Origin: Azoarcus sp. Aa7
GTDB lineage: Bacteria > Pseudomonadota > Gammaproteobacteria > Burkholderiales > Rhodocyclaceae
Reading direction: 5' to 3'
Length of the DNA stretch: 64,000 nt
Assembly: GCF_014822185.1 (NCBI RefSeq)
Contig: NZ_QVLR01000107.1
Coordinates: forward strand, 1 to 64,000
Below, in pieces: positions 1 to 5,986 of the stretch (positions are counted from its first letter, which is position 1; the number at the start of each line of letters is the position of its first letter). The translations under genes and the position numbers were made by a program. Below the pieces are notes generated by a model. It was not told the origin of the DNA. It worked only from the letters and a program-made list of their open reading frames with translations, and ran no database searches.

Positions 1-1
1 C

Positions 2-97
2 CAGCACGAATGCGATCAAATCGCGCATGAGCTGAATATCCGGCCGAGAAAAAGACACGGATATAAAACGCCGCTGGAGATTTATCATGCGTCCTGA
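2..97 (+). pseudogene. IS30-family transposase, C-terminal fragment (cut by window edge)
   Basis: An open frame enters from the left edge and ends in TGA at 95-97. Its last residues (RPRKRHGYKTPLEIY) match the typical end of IS30-family DDE transposases, where an N-R-P-R-K segment is followed by a G-x-x-T-P motif. Only about 31 residues are visible, so intactness of the element cannot be judged. The element ends within the following 25 bases, directly against the stop codon of the first cassette gene on the other strand, which suggests it inserted into the distal part of the integron array. Family assignment is from motif recognition only. Confidence 0.6.
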
Positions 98-98
98 G

Positions 99-124
99 AA
101 CTATTGCACTTCAACGTTGAAACT
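99..124. mobile_element. Probable terminal inverted repeat of the IS30-type element
   Basis: The stretch after the transposase stop contains TTGCACTTCAACGTTGAAAC, which looks like the end of an IS30-family element. The other end lies outside the window, so the inverted repeat cannot be paired and the exact boundary is uncertain. Confidence 0.35.
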
Positions 125-623
125 ACGCATTGATTTCGTTTTTGGCATTGCGTTCGGTAACTAAATATTTTAGCGCCACTAGAAGAGAAAGTGCCGAGTA
201 AAGAAGAGCATGTTTCCAGTCGAGCGTTTCGGTCAAGGAAAATTCCAAGCCGCCGATTTCGTTGTTCTTCCATGCAACGTGGCCCGATGGAATCACCCCC
301 CTCAGGGACAACGATGCAACAATCGAGAGTAATATTAAATAAGGTCTGAGCGATATAATGGACAATGCGATTGCAGCGTAATGTATGCAGATGACAACGA
401 CTGCCCAAAGTGGTGCCATAAAGACCATAAGCATGCCGAGAACTCCAGGATTCCACAGTGCAAAATCATCGCTTGGAAATAGCTTGAATAGCTCGAAAAG
501 CCCAATGGCGATGAACCAGTAAAGGTTCGCGGCAGGCCAATAGAATAGAAACAACAACGGTGCGACAGCGCCCGTCGATCTGCTAATCGATTTTCCAGCG
601 CTGATTAGTCGATCGATAGTCAT
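123..623 (-). CDS. Integron cassette 1: multi-pass membrane protein, unknown function
   Basis: The gene encodes 166 aa and starts with ATG 3 bp from the core site of attC A, the usual position for a cassette gene start. Hydrophobic segments near residues 22-45, 62-85, 88-112 and 140-158 suggest three or four transmembrane helices. No family is recognised. The stop lies against the end of the IS30-type element and no attC is seen downstream, so the 3' end of the gene, or at least of the cassette, has probably been replaced or cut. An alternative upstream start would run through attC A and is rejected. Confidence 0.6.
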   Translation of the reverse strand: MTIDRLISAGKSISRSTGAVAPLLFLFYWPAANLYWFIAIGLFELFKLFPSDDFALWNPGVLGMLMVFMAPLWAVVVICIHYAAIALSIISLRPYLILLSIVASLSLRGVIPSGHVAWKNNEIGGLEFSLTETLDWKHALLYSALSLLVALKYLVTERNAKNEINA

Positions 624-625
624 GG

Positions 626-730
626 CGCTAACGTGAAGGTAACCGGCCGCCGGAGCGCGCAGCGCGGAGGGAACCCGACAGCGGAGCGAAGCGCAGCTGT
701 TGGGCGGTCCGGTTGACCGTAGGGTTAGGT
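626..730 (-). other. attC site A (105 bp)
   Basis: Recombination site between cassettes 1 and 2. Its outer cores are CGCTAAC (626-632) and GTTAGGT (724-730), with inner boxes GGTAACC and GGTTGACC and an imperfect palindrome between. The GTTAGGT core is the exact complement of the ACCTAAC at the start of cassette 2 (1151-1157), as expected for the two ends of one excised cassette. Confidence 0.85.
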
Positions 731-1147
731 TTTTTGGAAGCGTAAAGGGAGAGCAACATAGTTGTAGATGACGAAACCGGCAACAATGAGGAGCACAGAT
801 ACAAACCAAAATCTTCTGGTGCGTGGAAATGCCAGAAGTATGAATGCTGACGCAATTGTTAGGCTTGAAAGGCCGCCAATGAGCGCTGATGTTCCGGCAA
901 GATTAATTCGATAGCGCGATGGCGCGCGCAAGCTGTAGCCAAGGTGATACGCGGCAAAATCATAATAGGCAGCACTCAGAAACCCGTAGATTAGCGGTAG
1001 CGTTACAAAGAGCCACGCAAGTGTGCCAAGAACACTTTTAACCTTTCTATTTTCTGTGCCCACTTGCGTTCCGATTACGGCACCACACTTTGGGCAGTCT
1101 GATGCCCCAAGTGATATGGCTGCACCGCAGGCTGAACAGGTTGGCAT
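725..1147 (-). CDS. Integron cassette 2: zinc-ribbon membrane protein
   Basis: This 140-aa protein begins 4 bp from attC B and its stop codon lies inside the core of attC A. The N-terminus has two CxxC pairs (CSACG near residue 4 and CPKCG near 20), a zinc-ribbon knuckle. It is followed by a short polar linker and three hydrophobic segments (roughly residues 45-65, 80-105 and 115-135). Such zinc-ribbon plus membrane proteins are common, and their roles are mostly unknown. The ATG at 1147 was chosen over an upstream in-frame ATG that would read into attC B. Confidence 0.65.
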   Translation of the reverse strand: MPTCSACGAAISLGASDCPKCGAVIGTQVGTENRKVKSVLGTLAWLFVTLPLIYGFLSAAYYDFAAYHLGYSLRAPSRYRINLAGTSALIGGLSSLTIASAFILLAFPRTRRFWFVSVLLIVAGFVIYNYVALPLRFQKT

Positions 1148-1150
1148 AAA

Positions 1151-1240
1151 ACCTAACGTGGAGGTAACCTGCAACCGCGCGAGGCGGTTCGTTCGAAGAG
1201 CGCCCCGCTTTCGGTTGTCAGGTTGACCGTAGTGTTAGCC
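1151..1240 (-). other. attC site B (90 bp)
   Basis: Outer cores are ACCTAAC (1151-1157) and GTTAGCC (1234-1240). The site is nearly identical to attC C over its whole length, including the inner boxes and central palindrome. Its GTTAGCC core complements GGCTAAC at 2429-2435, which identifies both as ends of cassette 3. Confidence 0.9.
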
Positions 1241-1253
1241 ATTGGTGCTATCG

Positions 1254-1988
1254 TCATATGTTAATACGGTTTCGTTTCATCGCTGGGTCGAGGAGGTTCC
1301 AAGTTCCGCGATGGAGCCCGAGGACGATGTTTATAGGCATCGATGCCTCCATCGCTCGCACCATCCGTTGATGAACACCGCTGGCCGTACCGCCCACAAA
1401 GAGCGTAGGAGCAAGATGGTTTCCGTTCCCAATTATGTGCGAGCGATCAGTCGGCCCCGCAAGCCAATCGTGAGCAGCGATCAGCATGCCAACAAAAGAG
1501 ATAAGTAACTCAGGGAATGGATTGGTGGATTTGCACTCGTGGGCTGCGATTACATCGGCGGAATTTACGCAGAAGAACTTACGTTTTCCAGACGCATAGT
1601 CTGGGTCATGATGACCAACAATATTTGCACCTTTGCGCACTACAACCATGTCAGGAGTGAACGCGACGTCTGGATTCAAATGCGACCGTACCCTGACCTG
1701 CTGCCGAATCTCGAAGAATTCATTCCCGACCGTTGCCTCCACATGCGAGAAATTATCCGGGTTGCCGTTCGGCGTTGTTAAGTAGCGATATGTGCCGTCC
1801 TTAAGATTCCTTGGCTGGAGAGAGCAACTTTTCTCGTAAAAATCAGTAAGAGCATGCAGGCATCCAATCTCAAATGACGCGGACAATTCCCGCTCCTTTC
1901 GCGCATATGTCATCTGGTACTTCTTCGCGAAGGACTCGATTGCCTTTTCGACTTCGTCAATCCAGAGGTCCGAACTCTGCTTGGTCAT
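1254..1988 (-). CDS. Integron cassette 3, second gene: PD-(D/E)XK nuclease-like protein
   Basis: The product is 244 aa with no signal peptide or membrane segment. A pattern typical of PD-(D/E)XK nucleases is visible: P112-D113 at the start of a hydrophobic strand, then E151-C152-K153 following another strand, with a helix after it. This resembles restriction-type or defence nucleases, but no specific family is recognised and the fold is inferred from motif spacing. The start overlaps the end of the upstream gene by 32 bp, implying translational coupling. Both genes lie in one cassette bounded by attC C and attC B, so they move together. Confidence 0.65.
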   Translation of the reverse strand: MTKQSSDLWIDEVEKAIESFAKKYQMTYARKERELSASFEIGCLHALTDFYEKSCSLQPRNLKDGTYRYLTTPNGNPDNFSHVEATVGNEFFEIRQQVRVRSHLNPDVAFTPDMVVVRKGANIVGHHDPDYASGKRKFFCVNSADVIAAHECKSTNPFPELLISFVGMLIAAHDWLAGPTDRSHIIGNGNHLAPTLFVGGTASGVHQRMVRAMEASMPINIVLGLHRGTWNLLDPAMKRNRINI

Positions 1989-2415
1989 TTAACGCCCTGA
2001 ACAGTCGGAAAATAATATCGCCCGCTTGATTGCCTGTCAGTGTCTCTAAGCCACCAGGAACGCGACTAGCGACAGAAGAGAAGGATGATTGAGCGGCCCT
2101 TATCTTACGCGCTCGCTCATTGTCGAATAGCAAATCCTCCCCGTAGAGAATTGGCACGTTACGCCACATGGTTTCGCCTCGCCCCTTGGCGGACGCTGCC
2201 AACGGTCCCAACACCAGTAAATAGAAGGCATTCAAGGCAAACAACGTCTCAAGTCTTTGCAGCGTCCACCCTTGCTTCTCGACGGCGACAAAATGCTCGG
2301 ATTTCGTTTCCTTCATAAAGCGAACGCTCGCCATTAGCGCTGAGACACGGCGGACCATCTGTTTGCGGATCGCCGGATCTTGACCTTCTGTCAGTATCGA
2401 TAGCGTTTTGTTCAT
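1957..2415 (-). CDS. Integron cassette 3, first gene: unknown soluble helical protein
   Basis: The gene encodes 152 aa starting 14 bp from the attC C core. The sequence is charged and apparently mostly helical, with a hydrophobic stretch near residues 59-72 that is short for a membrane helix. I do not recognise the family. Because it shares a cassette with the nuclease-like gene and overlaps it by 32 bp, it is likely a functional partner: an inhibitor/antitoxin, sensor or specificity subunit. That role is an inference from context only. Confidence 0.6.
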   Translation of the reverse strand: MNKTLSILTEGQDPAIRKQMVRRVSALMASVRFMKETKSEHFVAVEKQGWTLQRLETLFALNAFYLLVLGPLAASAKGRGETMWRNVPILYGEDLLFDNERARKIRAAQSSFSSVASRVPGGLETLTGNQAGDIIFRLFRALNDQAEFGPLD

Positions 2416-2428
2416 GCGCGCTAGTAAT

Positions 2429-2518
2429 GGCTAACGTGCAGGTAACCTGCAACCGCGCGAGGCGGTTCGTTCGAAGAGCGCCCCGCTTACGGTTGTCAGG
2501 TTGACCGTAGTGTTAGGC
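2429..2518 (-). other. attC site C (90 bp)
   Basis: Outer cores are GGCTAAC (2429-2435) and GTTAGGC (2512-2518), with the same inner boxes (GGTAACC, GGTTGACC) as attC B. The GTTAGGC core complements GCCTAAC at 2968-2974, defining cassette 4. Confidence 0.9.
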
Positions 2519-2564
2519 CAGGAGCATTGGCGCTCAAAGCTGTAACAAGTCATTTGGCTCACGC

Positions 2565-2954
2565 TCATAAGCACAACAATTTAATAAGAGCGACCACAAA
2601 CTTGTCCCCAAACGCGCTGATTGCGGCACCATAGATTGCAACGATAAGTACAAGCCAACTGAGGTTGATTCTGGTAGAGGAAACGTTCTGAATTTTCCCG
2701 TCAAGAACGCCTTTCGCACGCAACGCGTTGTTAATGTGCTTTTGATTCAGGTCCGACAGACTCTTGAACTGGAGGACAACCACAACAAATAAAGTGACAG
2801 TTCCAGAGCGTTGAAAGAGATCTGGTTCTTTGTCCGCAAGGTCGAACACCAGGAAAATCACCGGAACCATGACGGATGCAATTAACCCCAATATCTCTGG
2901 CCAAAGATCGCGCCAAGGAACAATAGGTGTGATCGTTTCGCGTTCGGTATTCAT
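2565..2954 (-). CDS. Integron cassette 4: small membrane protein, unknown function
   Basis: This 129-aa protein starts 14 bp from attC D. It has hydrophobic segments near residues 20-40, 50-65 and 95-115, consistent with two or three membrane helices separated by a polar loop. No family is recognised. The stop is followed by about 45 bp before attC C, a normal cassette layout. Confidence 0.6.
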   Translation of the reverse strand: MNTERETITPIVPWRDLWPEILGLIASVMVPVIFLVFDLADKEPDLFQRSGTVTLFVVVVLQFKSLSDLNQKHINNALRAKGVLDGKIQNVSSTRINLSWLVLIVAIYGAAISAFGDKFVVALIKLLCL

Positions 2955-2967
2955 GGCGTTTCCTCGG

Positions 2968-3057
2968 GCCTAACGTGGAGTTCAGGGGCGCCCGCGCTGC
3001 CACGCCCGAGGCGAAGCGCCCCGCTTACCGGGCGTCCGCTGCAACGTAGTGTTAGGC
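2968..3057 (-). other. attC site D (90 bp)
   Basis: Outer cores are GCCTAAC (2968-2974) and GTTAGGC (3051-3057), around a palindrome that differs in its stem sequence from attC B and C. The GTTAGGC core pairs with GCCTAAC at 3489-3495, defining cassette 5. Confidence 0.85.
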
Positions 3058-3136
3058 AAAGCGCTCCAATTATTCATGTTGCTTATGCGTTCCGTTTACT
3101 TTGAATGATGGATTTTAAAGCGTCCAACGATAGCCG

Positions 3137-3487
3137 CTAGCCGCCGACGCCGCCATGTTTGACGGTACGCCCCATGAAAGTTGGGTCGGCAAGGCACTTC
3201 TCGATCGCTTCTTCAGATGCTCCACCTTCCATGGATAGAGCGCACATAGCCCGCTTGTAATGAATTTTTGCCGCGCATTCTGTAGAAAATGCCATTCGGT
3301 GGTTTTCTTCAATGCAGTCGGAGACTGCTATTTCATCGTCTGTTTGCATTTTCAGCATGCAGTAATCGGCGACCCACTGAATGACCTCGCCTTGAACCGT
3401 ACAGGAGCGCGGAAGCACTTGCGATGTTGCTGGTACGCATACAAGTAATAGTGAGGCGGCAGCAGCAAAGCGAAATGCCTTCATCAT
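3137..3487 (-). CDS. Integron cassette 5: secreted six-cysteine protein
   Basis: The gene encodes 116 aa, starting 2 bp from the attC E core (a second ATG follows at once). Residues 2-22 form a clear signal peptide ending near an A-T-S-Q site. The mature part has six cysteines (about positions 29, 43, 58, 71, 82 and 98) with spacings of 11-16, suggesting a small helical disulfide-bonded periplasmic or secreted protein. The family is not recognised. About 80 bp separate the stop from attC D. Confidence 0.6.
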   Translation of the reverse strand: MMKAFRFAAAASLLLVCVPATSQVLPRSCTVQGEVIQWVADYCMLKMQTDDEIAVSDCIEENHRMAFSTECAAKIHYKRAMCALSMEGGASEEAIEKCLADPTFMGRTVKHGGVGG

Positions 3488-3488
3488 T

Positions 3489-3593
3489 GCCTAACGTGGA
3501 GCTAACCGGCACCAAACAGCGCGCCGAGTAGCTTCAGAAAAACCACATGCGGCCACCCGCTGTTTGGTGTCCGCGTTGAGCGTAGGGTTCGGC
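3489..3593 (-). other. attC site E (105 bp)
   Basis: Outer cores are GCCTAAC (3489-3495) and GTTCGGC (3587-3593), with a palindrome built on the segments CACCAAACAGC and GCTGTTTGGTG. The unusual GTTCGGC core is exactly complementary to GCCGAAC at 3825-3831, so the cassette nearest the integrase runs from 3495 to 3830. Confidence 0.85.
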
Positions 3594-3616
3594 GTCATGC
3601 CGGAGAAAGGGACGCA

Positions 3617-3823
3617 ATGCTTGATGCACAAGAAGCGAAATTGACGAAAGCCGGAACGGTGACGATCACTGCTGACGGAATAACCGTCGAAGGGTTTGAA
3701 GGGGCGAATGCGAGTTGCCGAGACGTTGCCGCGCTGGCGGCAATATGGGCGATCGAAGAATTGTCTCGCGAACTGCGGCGGACAATGGAGAGGCCCGGCG
3801 GCGGCCGGATTGGCATTGGATGA
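3617..3823 (+). CDS. Integron cassette 6: small protein encoded against the array direction
   Basis: A 68-aa open frame with a good ribosome site (AAAGGGA, about 5 bp before ATG) fills the cassette closest to the integrase but is read on the plus strand, opposite to all other cassette genes. Its stop lies 2 bp from the cassette boundary. The sequence has an amphipathic beta-like start and an alanine-rich helix with an arginine-rich tail. No family is recognised. It could not be expressed from the integron promoter and would need its own. It may also be a chance frame, since no minus-strand gene competes. Confidence 0.45.
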   Translation: MLDAQEAKLTKAGTVTITADGITVEGFEGANASCRDVAALAAIWAIEELSRELRRTMERPGGGRIGIG

Positions 3824-3830
3824 CGCCGAA

Positions 3831-3925
3831 CGTATGGTCGACACCAAGTGTCGGCGTAAAAGTGTTATTGGACATGGCGGATAAACCGGCAACGGCTGGC
3901 AAGTCATTGGTCTAGCAGGTATGAT
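3831..3925 (-). other. Probable attI region
   Basis: This segment lies between the first cassette boundary (GCCGAAC, 3825-3831) and the integrase promoter, where attI must be. Only the crossover core is identifiable with confidence. Accessory integrase-binding repeats are not obvious. Confidence 0.55.
3864..3892 (-). promoter_or_regulatory. Candidate cassette promoter Pc
   Basis: On the minus strand TTGCCG (3892-3887) and AATAAC (3869-3864) are spaced by 17 bp and point into the cassettes. Each matches four of six consensus bases, so this is weak by sequence and is supported mainly by position. Confidence 0.3.
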
Positions 3926-3941
3926 GTGTATATCCATACAG
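3907..3941 (+). promoter_or_regulatory. intI promoter overlapped by a LexA-like box
   Basis: TTGGTC (3907-3912) and TATATC (3929-3934) with a 16-bp spacer form a plausible promoter for the integrase. A LexA-like palindrome, GTG-N10-CAG (3926-3941), one base from CTG-N10-CAG, covers the -10 element. SOS control of intI is established for other integrons; here it is inferred from this match. Confidence 0.5.
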
Positions 3942-3957
3942 CATATTGTCCGATAAC

Positions 3958-4953
3958 ATGGATCAAGGCCTTCCTTCTGTCGGTTCGACTGCGCCGCGCT
4001 TGCTCGATCTTGTTCGGGATCGGCTGCGGCTCAAGCACTACAGCCTGCGCACGGAGCAGGCGTATGTTGGTTGGATCAAAAGATACATCATTCATCACGG
4101 TCGGCGCCATCCAAAGGACATGGGAAAGCGGGAGGTTGAGGCATTCTTGACCTCTCTCGCAGTGGAGCGCGACGTAAGTGCGGCGACGCAGGGGCAGGCT
4201 TTGTCGGCGATCCTGTTCCTTTACCGGGAGGTGCTGGAGCAGCCCTTGCCGTGGCTGGATGAGGTGACGCGCGCGAAGCGGCCGGCGCGCTTGCCTTCGG
4301 TGTTGTCGCGCGAGGAAGTGCAGCGGCTGATTGCTGCGGTGGATGACCCGTTGCTTGGTTTGATCGTCTCGCTCTTGTACGGGACGGGCATGCGTTTGCT
4401 GGAAGGACTGCGCTTGCGGGTGAAGGACGTCGACTTCGGGCGCGGGGAGATCGTGGTGCGGGAGGGGAAGGGCGACAAGGATCGCGTGACGATGTTGCCG
4501 GGGAGCCTGATGGAGCGCTTGCGCGCGCAGGTTTCTGTGGTGCGTGCGCTGCACGCGGCGGAATTGCAGGCGGGCCGGGGTGATGTCTGGCTGCCCCATG
4601 CCCTGGCGACGAAATATCCGTCGGCTGCAACTTCGCTGGGGTGGCAATACGTGTTTCCGGCGGCGGGACTATCGGTGGATCCACGCTCGGGGGCGGTGCG
4701 GCGTCATCACGTTGATGAGAAGCGGGTGCAACGGGCGGTGAAGGCGGCCGCTGCGCGCGCCGGGATCGTTAAATCGGTGAGTCCGCACACGCTGCGGCAC
4801 TCCTTTGCCACTCACGTGCTGGAGGCCGGCTACGACATCCGCACGGTGCAGGAGTTGCTCGGACATGCGGATGTGTCGACGACGATGATTTACACCCACG
4901 TGCTGAATCGGGGAGGGCGCGGTGTGCGGAGTCCGCTCGACTTGACGGGGTGA
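3958..4953 (+). CDS. intI: Integron integrase IntI (tyrosine recombinase)
   Basis: The gene encodes 331 aa from ATG 3958; a TTG at 3946 would add four residues. An N-terminal SAM-like core-binding domain (about residues 10-95) precedes the catalytic domain. The visible catalytic set is Arg146, His277-x-x-Arg280, His303 and Tyr312. The extra helix specific to integron integrases is present near residues 200-225 (the ATKYP...GWQYVFPA region), which separates it from XerC/D. It catalyses attI x attC and attC x attC recombination. It is transcribed away from the cassettes, the classic integron layout, and appears full length. Confidence 0.95.
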   Translation: MDQGLPSVGSTAPRLLDLVRDRLRLKHYSLRTEQAYVGWIKRYIIHHGRRHPKDMGKREVEAFLTSLAVERDVSAATQGQALSAILFLYREVLEQPLPWLDEVTRAKRPARLPSVLSREEVQRLIAAVDDPLLGLIVSLLYGTGMRLLEGLRLRVKDVDFGRGEIVVREGKGDKDRVTMLPGSLMERLRAQVSVVRALHAAELQAGRGDVWLPHALATKYPSAATSLGWQYVFPAAGLSVDPRSGAVRRHHVDEKRVQRAVKAAAARAGIVKSVSPHTLRHSFATHVLEAGYDIRTVQELLGHADVSTTMIYTHVLNRGGRGVRSPLDLTG

Positions 4954-4972
4954 GCTGTGCGGGTGTCGCAAT

Positions 4973-4989
4973 TTCAGACAGTGTCTGAA
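4973..4989. promoter_or_regulatory. 17-bp perfect palindrome, candidate upstream activator site
   Basis: TTCAGACA-G-TGTCTGAA is a perfect palindrome about 180 bp upstream of the sigma-54-like promoter of the p-cresol operon. The same TTCAGACA half-site recurs exactly 100 bp further on, at 5073-5080. Position and symmetry fit an enhancer-binding protein site; the protein is unknown. Confidence 0.45.
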
Positions 4990-5056
4990 TTTGCGAATCG
5001 CACCGTACCTGCCGTGTCGCGCATGGCGGGGCGCGGCGTGCGGGTCAGTTTGCGGT

Positions 5057-5098
5057 GGGGCGGTGTCTGTATTTCAGACACCGCCCCGTTTCATTTTG
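5057..5098 (+). terminator. Rho-independent terminator after intI
   Basis: Perfect 13-bp arms (5057-5069 and 5075-5087) with a 5-base loop are followed by GTTTCATTTT. The stem contains TGTCTG...CAGACA, so the element may also serve as a second activator-binding site for the downstream operon. Confidence 0.6.
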
Positions 5099-5169
5099 GC
5101 CGGGCGCTTTCCTCTATTGTGTGCTGCAAGTGACTGTAAATAAGGAAGAAATGCTCATAAAGCGAAAGC

Positions 5170-5185
5170 GGGCATCGCTCTTGCT
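5170..5185 (+). promoter_or_regulatory. Sigma-54 (-24/-12) promoter of the p-cresol operon
   Basis: GGGCAT-N5-TTGCT matches the consensus TGGCAC-N5-TTGCA with the invariant GG and GC 10 bp apart. It lies 50 bp upstream of the cytochrome gene start. Sigma-54 control by phenol-sensing activators is common for cresol genes; the activator gene is not in this window. Confidence 0.55.
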
Positions 5186-5236
5186 GTGATTCGTTTGGAG
5201 ACGTTTGAAGTCCAACAATCAGAAGGGGCGCAAAAG

Positions 5237-5539
5237 ATGCGAACGAGAAGGTGGGCCGGTTGCATGGGGGTTTTGGCGTTTGCGACCGCGGCGGGAAGTG
5301 CGGCTGCGGGGCAGTGGCGTGACGGGGCGGAGCTTTACCAGAAGGTGTGCGGCCACTGTCACGAGGCGAACGTCGGGCCGGTGCTGAAGGGGCGCGGCCT
5401 GCCGCCCGAGTACATCCAGCGTGTCGTGCGCATGGGCAACCGGGCGATGCCGGCGTTCCGCCCGACCGAGATCGACGACGCGACGCTGGCGGATGTCGCG
5501 CGCCGGATCAGTAGCGGCGCGGCCCTGGCGCGGGAGTAG
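5237..5539 (+). CDS. pchC: p-Cresol methylhydroxylase, cytochrome c subunit
   Basis: This 100-aa protein has a signal peptide (about residues 1-23) and one heme-binding motif, C38-G-H-C41-H42, with Met71 as likely axial ligand. It is the electron-accepting subunit of the flavocytochrome that hydroxylates p-cresol in the periplasm. ATG 5237 was chosen because it follows a purine-rich ribosome site and gives a proper signal peptide; the upstream frame gives neither. The flavoprotein gene follows after one small gene, the same order (C, X, F) as in the Pseudomonas pch cluster. Confidence 0.88.
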   Translation: MRTRRWAGCMGVLAFATAAGSAAAGQWRDGAELYQKVCGHCHEANVGPVLKGRGLPPEYIQRVVRMGNRAMPAFRPTEIDDATLADVARRISSGAALARE

Positions 5540-5544
5540 CCGAC

Positions 5545-5946
5545 ATGGACAGGCGGAACTTCCTGAAAGGTATGGCCGGGGGCGGAGCGCTGGGCTTGGC
5601 GCCGGTGGCGGCCCTTGCGGACGTCGCGGCGCTTCCGGCGGGAGCGCGGCGGGGTGTGATGTTGCTCGCGCAGGGCGACCTGCCGCAGGCGATGGCGATT
5701 GCGCGCGGAATCGCCGCGGGGGTGGGGGCGAGCCCCGTTGCGGTGGATGCGCGGCAGCTCGGCACGTATGCAGGCATCACGGAAATCCTGGACCGCGCCG
5801 CGGGGGCGCGTGTGATCGGGGTGATGGACGACGCATCGGCGCTGATCTTCCAGCAGATCGCCGCGGCACGCGGGGCGGGGCTGGTGATGGATTCCCACCG
5901 CCGTGTGGGTACGGCGAGCCTGGTTTCCTTCGCGATCAATACCTGA
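5545..5946 (+). CDS. Tat-signal protein in the PchX position
   Basis: The gene encodes 133 aa with a twin-arginine start (R-R-N-F-L-K) and a hydrophobic alanine/glycine stretch to about residue 30. The mature part looks like a small alpha/beta domain with no cofactor motif. It lies between the cytochrome and flavoprotein genes, as the uncharacterised pchX does in pseudomonads. A Tat route would fit a helper that binds or escorts the folded flavoprotein to the periplasm, since PchF shows no signal peptide of its own. That role is inferred. Confidence 0.7.
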   Translation: MDRRNFLKGMAGGGALGLAPVAALADVAALPAGARRGVMLLAQGDLPQAMAIARGIAAGVGASPVAVDARQLGTYAGITEILDRAAGARVIGVMDDASALIFQQIAAARGAGLVMDSHRRVGTASLVSFAINT

Positions 5947-5986
5947 CGCAGTACGCGGCAGACACCAATACAACGGAGACAATCGA

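Noticed and set aside
626-3593. attC sites considered as REP-type repeats
   Set aside because: The pairing of core bases between the ends of each cassette and the neighbouring integrase are specific to integrons, and the sequences differ from the GTAGGGCGG repeats.
3666-3902. Minus-strand frame in cassette 6 that would match the array direction
   Set aside because: It begins inside attI, has no ribosome site, and crosses the cassette boundary at 3825-3831, so it would not be a cassette gene.
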